From Anaerolineae bacterium (GTDB lineage Bacteria > Chloroflexota > Anaerolineae > Anaerolineales > Villigracilaceae), in the NCBI GenBank assembly GCA_003158885.1, contig PMLN01000104.1, positions 1 to 5,346 on the forward strand: a stretch of 5,346 nt of DNA, given 5' to 3'. A program made the position numbers and the translations under genes. Positions 1 to 4,031 of this stretch are shown piece by piece; position 1 is the first letter of the stretch, and the number at the start of each line of letters is the position of its first letter. The notes under the pieces were generated by a model that saw only the letters and a list, made by a program, of their open reading frames with translations, was not told where the DNA came from and searched no databases.

Positions 1-351
1 GTGCGAGGGCGAGACAAAGTTGATATTGTGTGCGCCTGCGGATTGAAGCTTCAGCATTTCAGCGGCGAGTTCATTAACGCTGAGGGTTCGGGTATGTTCT
101 CGCTGAAAATTCTGGCTGATCTGGTAATTCTGACAAAAGACACAGCGCAGATTGCAGCCCGCGAAGAAAATAGTTCCCGATCCTTTGGTGCCCGAGATGG
201 GCGGCTCCTCGCCGAAATGCAGACCGATATGAGAGATCAAGATTTCCGCGCCGACCTTGCAGACGGCCAGTTTCCCCTCGAGGCGGTTCACGCCGCAATC
301 GCGCGGACAGCAAATGCAATTATCCAGTTGACTCGTAAACGCTTTACTCAT
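1..351 (-). CDS. Radical SAM protein, PflX-like family (COG1313), 5' part only
   Basis: I translated the reverse complement and found an open frame of 117 codons that runs off the left edge. It starts at the ATG at 351-349; stops lie in frame upstream at about 400. The N-terminus carries CxxCPRxC (Cys12, Cys15, Cys19) and another Cys at 31. The radical SAM cluster motif follows as AGCNLRCVFCQN, with Cys66, Cys70 and Cys73 as the expected [4Fe-4S]/SAM ligands. The visible part ends in AHNINFVSPSH, a signature of this family, which resembles pyruvate formate-lyase activating enzymes. Family members are cytosolic and about 300 residues long, so roughly the last 60% is missing. The substrate is not established for the family. 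The ribosome binding site is weak (AAGAG) and I see no convincing promoter. The gene diverges from the TIR-FGE gene, so the two do not share a transcript. Confidence 0.9.
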   Translation of the reverse strand, partial: MSKAFTSQLDNCICCPRDCGVNRLEGKLAVCKVGAEILISHIGLHFGEEPPISGTKGSGTIFFAGCNLRCVFCQNYQISQNFQREHTRTLSVNELAAEMLKLQSAGAHNINFVSPSH

Positions 352-481
352 AATAACTCTTGTATCTTGTTCCTGTATTCCTATACCAATGCCAGAATAT
401 TCATTTTATCAAATAAACAAGCAAAACCTGAGGTGCAAAAGCGTTCTCGTTTCCTAGATCTCCTCAATATCCACGGTGAAT

Positions 482-597
482 CCATGCTTTATCATTTTTT
501 CAACGCGAAGGGCGCAAAGTACGCTAAGAAAGAAAAAAGAATCCTTCGCGCTCTTCGCGAGCTTGGCGGTTCGTTTTCTGGCTTTGGTAAAGCCATG
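482..597. repeat. Dispersed intergenic repeat, imperfect inverted structure
   Basis: The core at about 502-570 is built of CGCGAAG/GCGCAAAG-type units on the left, a purine-rich A/G centre (about 526-541), and CTTCGCG-type units on the right, so the two halves are imperfect inverted copies. Outer sequences CATGCTTTA (483-491) and TAAAGCCATG (588-597) are also nearly inverted. From general knowledge, elements of this look (CGCAAAG-type units around an A/G centre) occur in many copies between genes in environmental bacteria. Weak ORFs through it on both strands are probably spurious. Copy number in this genome cannot be seen here. Confidence 0.5.
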
Positions 598-603
598 ATT
601 GTG

Positions 604-626
604 GGGGCGGAGCGCCGCTCCGCCCC
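604..626. repeat. Perfect GC-rich palindrome, 10-bp arms
   Basis: GGGGCGGAGC (604-613) and GCTCCGCCCC (617-626) are perfect inverted arms around a 3-nt GCC spacer. No T-tract follows on either strand, so it is not a classical terminator. It sits where the -35 element of the promoter with -10 at 640-645 would be expected. It may be a REP-like intergenic palindrome, an operator, or both. Confidence 0.7.
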
Positions 627-639
627 TGCTGTTTGCATG

Positions 640-645
640 TATAAT
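640..645 (+). promoter_or_regulatory. Candidate -10 box for the TIR-FGE gene
   Basis: A perfect TATAAT lies 29 bases upstream of the ATG at 675, so a transcript would have a leader of roughly 20 bases. No TTGACA-like -35 is present because the GC-rich palindrome occupies that position. An activator or another sigma factor may be needed, or this is a chance match in an AT-rich stretch. Confidence 0.4.
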
Positions 646-674
646 ATTCATACCCTTCAAAGTTGGGAAACCCT

Positions 675-1982
675 ATGCCTGAACCTCGCCCGCTGCACGT
701 CTTTCTCTGCCATGCCAAAGAAGATAAACCTGCTGTTCGCGAATTATACAAACGTTTGAAATCCGAATCATGGATTGATCCCTGGCTGGATGAAGTGAAG
801 CTCTTGCCCGGTCAAGATTGGGAAATCGAGATTTACAAAGCCATTCGTGAAGCCGATGGGATTATCGTTTGTTTGTCGAAAGAATCCGTTGCCAAGGAAG
901 GCTATGTTCAAAAGGAATTCAAACGCGCCTTGAATTTTGCCGAAGAAAAGCCTGAAGGCGCGATTTACATCATCCCTCTGCGTTTGGATGAATGTAATCC
1001 GCCGATAAAATTTCAGCAGTGGCAATGGCTGGACTATTTCCAACCCAATGCTCATCAACGATTATTGCAGTCTTTATATTTGCGGGCGGACTCATTGAAA
1101 ATTTTGCCGCCGGCCAAACCGGCACCTGTGGGTTCATCTGCTTCTTCACCGGTAAGTATTCCAGCGGTGATACCGGTTGCTCCTGCTTCTTCAAAAGCAG
1201 CCCCGGGCGGACACCCCCTTTATGTCTTTGGCGGGCTTGAATTTGTGAACGTACCTGCGTGCGATTTTTACATGGGCGCAGATGATATTACAGATTTTGG
1301 AGGGGCATGCAAACCTCAGCATCTTGTCTATCAGCTTAATTATGATTTTTACTTGGCGCGCTTTCCTGTGACCAACGGGCAATATACCCTCATGGCGCGC
1401 GAGACGGGCGCGCCCATCATCATGTCCAAAGGCAAGGCCCAGCATCCCGTGGTGAATGTATCCTGGTATGAAGCCCAGAAATATATCGAATGGCTCAATA
1501 GAAAATATCAGCTTGAACTGCCAAAAGGGGTTCGCTTCTGCCTGCCATCCGAAGCCGAATGGGAGAAAGCCGCCCGCGGCGCCGAAGGCAATGATTATCC
1601 ATGGGGAGATACGTTCGATCAAGGTAAATGCAATACGAGTGAAGGTCGTAAGGGTGACACCACGCCGGTCGGCGCGTATTCGCCGCAGGGTGATAGTCCC
1701 TTTGGCTGTGCGGATATGGCGGGCAATGTTTGGGAATGGACGCGCAGTTTGTGGGGAACAGATGCTTCCAAACCGGGTTTCAAGTATCCTTATCGCTTCG
1801 ATGACCAGCGTGAAGATGAAAGCGCCAAAGAGAATGTTCTCCGCGTGTTGCGCGGCGGGTCGTTCAACAGTGATGGTCGGAACGCCCGCTCGGCGTTACG
1901 CCGCGGGAACCTCCCTCATCACGACGGCCTCCTCGGCGGGTTTCGTGTGGCGGCGTCTCCTTTCTCTCCTGAGCGTTCTTGA
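675..1982 (+). CDS. TIR-FGE/SUMF1 fusion, DGR variable protein
   Basis: This is a 435-residue protein. The ATG at 675 is chosen with a weak GGGAAA at 665-670; the in-frame TTG at 663 leaves no ribosome site. Residues 8-122 form a TIR domain: HVFLCHAKED, DPWLDEVKLLPG, then LSKESVAKEGYVQKE, where Glu81 aligns with the catalytic Glu of NAD-cleaving TIRs. Residues 145-179 are a Pro/Ala/Ser linker. Residues 180-428 are an FGE-sulfatase (C-type-lectin-like) domain with LPSEAEWEKAAR (290-301), PWGD (309-312), MAGNVWEW (348-355), RGGSF (393-397) and GFRVA (422-426). It lacks the catalytic Cys pair of true formylglycine-generating enzymes, so it is more likely a binding domain. Codons 389-428 are a DGR variable repeat. 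There is no signal peptide or membrane segment, so it is probably cytosolic. The likely role is ligand recognition coupled to TIR signalling. A terminator follows at once, so it is transcribed alone. Confidence 0.93.
   Translation: MPEPRPLHVFLCHAKEDKPAVRELYKRLKSESWIDPWLDEVKLLPGQDWEIEIYKAIREADGIIVCLSKESVAKEGYVQKEFKRALNFAEEKPEGAIYIIPLRLDECNPPIKFQQWQWLDYFQPNAHQRLLQSLYLRADSLKILPPAKPAPVGSSASSPVSIPAVIPVAPASSKAAPGGHPLYVFGGLEFVNVPACDFYMGADDITDFGGACKPQHLVYQLNYDFYLARFPVTNGQYTLMARETGAPIIMSKGKAQHPVVNVSWYEAQKYIEWLNRKYQLELPKGVRFCLPSEAEWEKAARGAEGNDYPWGDTFDQGKCNTSEGRKGDTTPVGAYSPQGDSPFGCADMAGNVWEWTRSLWGTDASKPGFKYPYRFDDQREDESAKENVLRVLRGGSFNSDGRNARSALRRGNLPHHDGLLGGFRVAASPFSPERS
1839..1959 (+). repeat. DGR variable repeat (VR)
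   Basis: This 121-bp segment at the 3' end of the TIR-FGE gene aligns without gaps to 2117-2237 (offset 278). The 15 mismatches are at 1870, 1872, 1879, 1902, 1903, 1905, 1911, 1912, 1920, 1926, 1927, 1932, 1933, 1935 and 1936, and each one faces an A in the template (9 A to G, 4 A to C, 2 A to T). Ten codons change: residues 399, 400, 402, 410, 411, 413, 416, 418, 420 and 421. Identity is perfect at 1839-1869 and at 1937-1959. The latter A-free GC-rich stretch is the expected initiation of mutagenic homology (IMH). A 16th A to C difference (1960/2238) lies at the border. Confidence 0.96.
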
Positions 1983-2023
1983 ATCTCTGAAATCTGATGC
2001 TCTGAACTCTGTGCTTGTAATTC

Positions 2024-2051
2024 TCCCGCCGTAAGGCGGGAAGTTTTTTTT
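2024..2051 (+). terminator. Rho-independent terminator of the TIR-FGE gene
   Basis: CCCGCC (2025-2030), a GTAA tetraloop and GGCGGG (2035-2040) form a tight stem, extended by one T-A pair and followed by eight T residues (2044-2051). It lies 42 bases after the stop codon and separates the variable gene from the template repeat. In the Bordetella phage DGR a GC hairpin with a tetraloop just downstream of VR aids target recognition, so a second role is possible. Confidence 0.85.
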
Positions 2052-2069
2052 GAAGAGCCTGCATGGGTT

Positions 2070-2075
2070 TATAAT
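2070..2075 (+). promoter_or_regulatory. Candidate -10 box for a separate template-repeat RNA
   Basis: A perfect TATAAT lies between the terminator and the template repeat and would start transcription near 2082. The best upstream hexamer, TTGAAG at 2050-2055, has only a 14-bp spacer, so the -35 is poor. Position is the main support: the terminator would otherwise leave the template untranscribed. The motif GCATG also precedes the -10 of the TIR-FGE gene. Confidence 0.45.
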
Positions 2076-2081
2076 GGGATT

Positions 2082-2097
2082 GCCGCGAAATTGCGGC
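2082..2097 (+). other. Small hairpin upstream of the template repeat
   Basis: GCCGC (2082-2086) pairs with GCGGC (2093-2097) around a GAAATT loop, 19 bases before TR. If the TATAAT at 2070 is used, this stem would form the 5' end of the TR transcript and could protect it. It is short and could be fortuitous. Confidence 0.35.
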
Positions 2098-2116
2098 GGG
2101 GCCAGCCGATCAACGC

Positions 2117-2237
2117 CTCCGCGTGTTGCGCGGCGGGTCGTTCAACAATAATGGTCAGAACGCCCGCTCGGCGTTACGCAACAGGAACAACCCTCATAAC
2201 GACAACCTCAACAACGGGTTTCGTGTGGCGGCGTCTC
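2117..2237 (+). ncRNA. DGR template repeat (TR)
   Basis: This is the adenine-rich master copy of VR, in the same orientation and 157 bp downstream of it. It has 27 adenines, 15 of which differ in VR, while all 94 non-A positions are identical. Read in the VR frame, it holds AAC/AAT, CAG and AGG at the diversified codons. None of these can become a stop by changing A, a hallmark of evolved TRs. In DGRs, TR RNA is reverse transcribed with errors at A and the cDNA replaces VR. The frame stays open through TR and beyond, but I consider it non-coding because it is a displaced copy with no start signal and no N-terminal domain. The transcript ends are unknown; only the repeat is annotated. Confidence 0.95.
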
Positions 2238-2395
2238 ATGCCTCTCTGTCGTACAGGTATCAGAGCCTTGCTCTGCTGCCGCTTGGCCGGAAATGCTGTG
2301 CGTCCACGGATTCACAGCCGAGGCAAAACAGGAGAGATAGCGCGGCTGAGTCCTGGCTGAATGTTTATCATGAACATTCAGGCAAATATAGAAAA
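2238..2395 (+). other. TR-downstream spacer, structured and non-coding
   Basis: I see no convincing gene on either strand. Two hairpins are clear: CAGAGC/GCTCTG (2261-2275, 3-nt loop) and CTGAATGTT/AACATTCAG (2357-2381, 9-bp stem, 7-nt loop). In studied DGRs the RNA just after TR is bound by the RT and the Avd protein, and there it usually runs into their genes. Here it runs into nothing recognisable, so this stretch may be the part of the RNA that recruits an RT supplied from elsewhere. Confidence 0.4.
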
Positions 2396-2440
2396 GTTCC
2401 GCGCCCTATCCCGAGCAAAGTCGAAGGATCGGCGCGGAAC
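2392..2440 (-). terminator. Long hairpin with T-tract on the minus strand; repeat-derived
   Basis: GTTCCGCGCC (2396-2405) and GGCGCGGAAC (2431-2440) are perfect 10-bp arms with a 25-nt loop that can pair further (ATCC/GGAT). On the minus strand the stem is followed by TTTT (2395-2392), so it could end transcripts from the CPBP gene or the old pyrG. The loop sequence, GAGCAAAGTCGAAGGA, resembles a common dispersed bacterial repeat. It may also stop the converging TR transcript. Confidence 0.5.
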
Positions 2441-2450
2441 GTTTAACGGC

Positions 2451-2675
2451 TTACTTCTTCCCTCTCTCCTTCGCGCCTTCATCAATTCCATAAACAACGG
2501 GTGCGGCTTCATCGGCAGAACCGCATTTAACCGTGGTTGAATTTTTTGCCACACTTGTACGTACACCAAGTGCAGGCGGATTACCACAGATTTTCACGGA
2601 TTCTGAGTCCCAATCTGTGGTAATCCGTGAAATCCGTGGCTAAGGTCTTGAAGAGTTGAATTCAGGGTGGATCTT
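2451..2675 (-). pseudogene. Degraded duplicate of the pyrG 3' end, split by an insertion
   Basis: Reading leftward from 2675, the reverse strand gives KIHPEFNSSRP (2675-2643), matching the QFHPEFLSRP of the intact CTP synthase. After a ~127-bp interruption it resumes at 2515 with PMKPHPLFMELMKA, matching PMRPHPLFVGLVKA. A one-base deletion follows near 2474, then KERGKK and a TAA stop at 2453-2451, exactly the intact C-terminus. The DNA match is mostly broken by transitions. The original glutaminase His and Glu (HPEF) are present but the rest of the enzyme is missing, so this is a non-functional relic. It starts two bases after the CPBP stop codon. Confidence 0.82.
2516..2643. repeat. Repeat element inserted in the pyrG relic
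   Basis: This block interrupts the match to the pyrG tail. It contains a perfect 16-bp inverted repeat, CGGATTACCACAGATT (2577-2592) and its complement (2612-2627), around a 19-nt spacer, plus further CACGGATT-type units (2596-2602, 2629-2639). A smaller inverted repeat CACTTG/CAAGTG (2552-2572) lies beside it. Motifs of the form CCACGGATTTCACGGATTAC recur between genes in many environmental bacteria. It encodes nothing I can recognise and may be a non-autonomous, MITE-like element. Its exact ends are uncertain by a few bases. Confidence 0.6.
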
Positions 2676-2677
2676 GT

Positions 2678-3514
2678 TTAATATCCCGTCAATAATGGCA
2701 AGATCACATGCAAAACGATATCAGCACTGAAATGCGATACCATCGCCGCCTCCAAGCCATGCTTCCAGTAGAACCAGCCAAACACCAGTCCCGCTAATCC
2801 GTTGAGCACAATCGCCCGTGTGATCACCAGCGTGTCCATGGGCAGGCCGGCCGCGGCCGTGGCGGGCAAATGTCCCAGCCCGAACAGAATGGCGGCCAGG
2901 ATATTCGCAACCCACAGCGCAGCTTGTCCGGGGCGGCCATCGGGAGTCCGGTTCACAAAGCGCCCAATCCACGCAAAGAGCGAGAGCGCGAACAGCCTCA
3001 GCAGGATCTCCTCGGTTGTGCCGCCGTAAAAAGAAGCTAGGAAACCCTCCCAGGCGGGAACCGCGCCCGCTGCAGCCGCTGGCAGTTTTATCCCCAGGCG
3101 TTGAAGATCCAAAACTAACTGGGGGCCGAACACGCCCGCATCCAGGATGATGATCACGATTGCCGCAGCTACCCCGGCAATGATGGCGGGCAAGGCGAAC
3201 TTCCGCGCCCGCGCCCAATCGGGCTTGCCTGCCAGCCAGCTCTCGATGAACGGCATTCCCAACCCGATGCGGTTGGCGATCAACAGCCCGATGGCGGCCA
3301 AAATTCCATACAGAATGGTTGTCTCCAACCATTGGATTGGCACGAGAATGATCAACGGCATCGGTAATTTTGCGGTTGCCAGAGTGGCGCTTTGAAGTGA
3401 CAGGGAGTATGGTGTGACCAGGATCACACTCACCAGTACCATGATCACCAGTATGCCCAAAAGACGCCAGTTGTAAGGTTTTCGAGCAATTGCGTTTGAT
3501 GTTTCACTGTTCAT
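2678..3514 (-). CDS. CPBP family intramembrane metalloprotease (CAAX protease/Abi type)
   Basis: This is a 278-residue integral membrane protein. The start ATG (3514-3512) follows a good AAGAGG site (3525-3520). The family's three motifs are present: EExxxR (Glu168, Glu169, Arg173 in TTEEILLRLF), FGLGH (His215) and HFSAD (His261, Asp265). Together these are the expected glutamate/histidine catalytic and metal site. Hydrophobic stretches lie near residues 18-38, 52-80, 107-126, 158-184, 198-217, 228-250 and 255-275. In bacteria the family includes proteins linked to bacteriocin self-immunity and peptide processing; the substrate here is unknown. The start lies two bases after the stop of the PIN-like frame, so the two may be translationally coupled. 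The stop abuts the pyrG relic, suggesting the gene came in with the inserted segment. Confidence 0.9.
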   Translation of the reverse strand: MNSETSNAIARKPYNWRLLGILVIMVLVSVILVTPYSLSLQSATLATAKLPMPLIILVPIQWLETTILYGILAAIGLLIANRIGLGMPFIESWLAGKPDWARARKFALPAIIAGVAAAIVIIILDAGVFGPQLVLDLQRLGIKLPAAAAGAVPAWEGFLASFYGGTTEEILLRLFALSLFAWIGRFVNRTPDGRPGQAALWVANILAAILFGLGHLPATAAAGLPMDTLVITRAIVLNGLAGLVFGWFYWKHGLEAAMVSHFSADIVLHVILPLLTGY

Positions 3515-3516
3515 AG

Positions 3517-3694
3517 TTACCTCTTGCTTTGGGTTTTCGGGATTTTTAAGATCTTGGAAGTTGATCGGGATGATTCCATCTCATGGATCGAATGCACCCA
3601 ATTCAATTTCAAATCTTTTCGGCAACGGTTTACGAGTCGTTCGTCGGCTGTCCAAAATTCAGCTTCTAACTTTTCGCCGCTGTAGGAGAACGGA
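3517..3694 (-). pseudogene. PIN-domain (VapC-like) toxin, C-terminal fragment
   Basis: The reverse strand encodes EKLEAEFWTADERLVNRC and then KDLKLNWVHSI, the typical end of a PIN ribonuclease, where TADERL carries the late acidic site. Just upstream, SVLL in another frame (3694-3683) resembles the SVYLALAE that normally precedes it, which implies a frameshift near 3670-3683. The N-terminal two thirds, including the first catalytic Asp, is absent. An internal deletion has joined this tail to the upstream small ORF. The frame ends in TAA at 3519-3517. It is probably inactive as a toxin. The PIN assignment rests on a short match. Confidence 0.55.
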
Positions 3695-3871
3695 GGATTC
3701 AGCCGTTCGCTCATCCCGCACTTTTTCAAGAATCTTTACGCTCTTTGTAATCGGTTTTCCATGCCGTCTTTTTCTAATGCCTTCTGAGATCGCGCGGGCG
3801 CTTTCCAGCGCAATAAATCTCTTGCGTCGTCTACGCTCCAATAAAAGATGATCGCGATTATGGATTTGCAT
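3659..3871 (-). CDS. Small basic protein, possible antitoxin relic of a VapBC-like module
   Basis: A 70-residue frame starts at the ATG at 3871-3869 with an AAAGGA site (3883-3878) at good distance. The other ATG at 3877 lies right against that site and is unlikely. The protein is very basic (ERRRRKR near the start, IRKRRHGKPI in the middle) and continues with SVKILEKVRDER, a common style of antitoxin tail before a PIN toxin. The last ~15 residues read into the PIN remnant out of frame and end at TGA (3661-3659). It has a strong promoter. I do not recognise a DNA-binding fold with certainty. Neighbour context is the main reason for the call; it may be non-functional. Confidence 0.4.
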   Translation of the reverse strand: MQIHNRDHLLLERRRRKRFIALESARAISEGIRKRRHGKPITKSVKILEKVRDERTAESSVLLQRRKVRS

Positions 3872-3891
3872 AAGCATTCCTTTACACTGTC

Positions 3892-3921
3892 ATTATACAC
3901 ATTCGTATCTGCAGTCGTCAA
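3892..3921 (-). promoter_or_regulatory. Strong sigma70-type promoter
   Basis: On the minus strand TTGACG (3921-3916) and TATAAT (3897-3892) are 18 bp apart, five of six and six of six consensus matches. The predicted start, near 3885, is only a few bases before the AAAGGA ribosome site, so the leader is very short. It would drive the antitoxin-like ORF, the PIN fragment and probably the CPBP gene as one transcript. Confidence 0.75.
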
Positions 3922-3943
3922 ACGCACGGCGCAGAATGGCTCC

Positions 3944-3975
3944 AAACTTCCGAAGTTTTGAAACTTCGGAAGTTT
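3944..3975. repeat. 15-bp perfect inverted repeat
   Basis: AAACTTCCGAAGTTT (3944-3958) and AAACTTCGGAAGTTT (3961-3975) are exact inverted copies separated by TG. Each arm is itself almost palindromic. There is only a TTT run beyond it on the minus strand, so its value as a pyrG terminator is doubtful. It looks like an intergenic palindromic repeat and ends exactly where the heptanucleotide array begins. Confidence 0.7.
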
Positions 3976-4031
3976 CCCTTCTCCCTTCTCCCTTCTCCCT
4001 TCTCCCTTCTCCCTTCTCCCTTCTCACTTCT
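3976..4031. repeat. Heptanucleotide tandem array (CCCTTCT)n
   Basis: There are seven perfect copies of CCCTTCT (3976-4024) and one imperfect copy, CACTTCT (4025-4031). The array overlaps the pyrG stop codon, whose TGA is read from 4026-4024. On the coding strand the unit is AGAAGGG. Short perfect arrays like this change length by slippage; here that would alter the 3' untranslated region and not the protein. Confidence 0.92.

Noticed and set aside
663..665. TTG as start of the TIR-FGE protein
   Set aside because: It adds only four residues, has no ribosome site ahead of it, and overlaps the GGGAAA that suits the ATG at 675.
1..759. Long plus-strand frame from the left edge
   Set aside because: The opposite strand carries a clear radical SAM N-terminus with all its cysteines at 1-351, and the rest runs through the dispersed repeat and the start of the TIR-FGE gene in another frame.
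1839..2237. Simple gene-end duplication as explanation of the two repeats
   Set aside because: Neutral drift would put changes on all bases; here none of the 94 non-A template positions differ.
2123..2446. Plus-strand frame reading through TR, with an FGE-like peptide
   Set aside because: The resemblance to the FGE end comes from TR being the copy of VR. It has no proper start, no N-terminal domain, and continues into a structured spacer and repeats.
2238..2450. Possible RT or Avd remnant after TR
   Set aside because: No RT motif or helical Avd-like frame was seen in the frames I read; only hairpins and repeat sequence are visible.
2378..2587. Minus-strand 69-residue frame as a gene
   Set aside because: Its middle is the decayed pyrG tail and its ends are repeat sequence; the true family frame needs a one-base correction.
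3944..3975. Inverted repeat as the pyrG terminator
   Set aside because: The arms are AT-rich, only three T follow on the minus strand, and the loop is too small as written. Kept only as a repeat.
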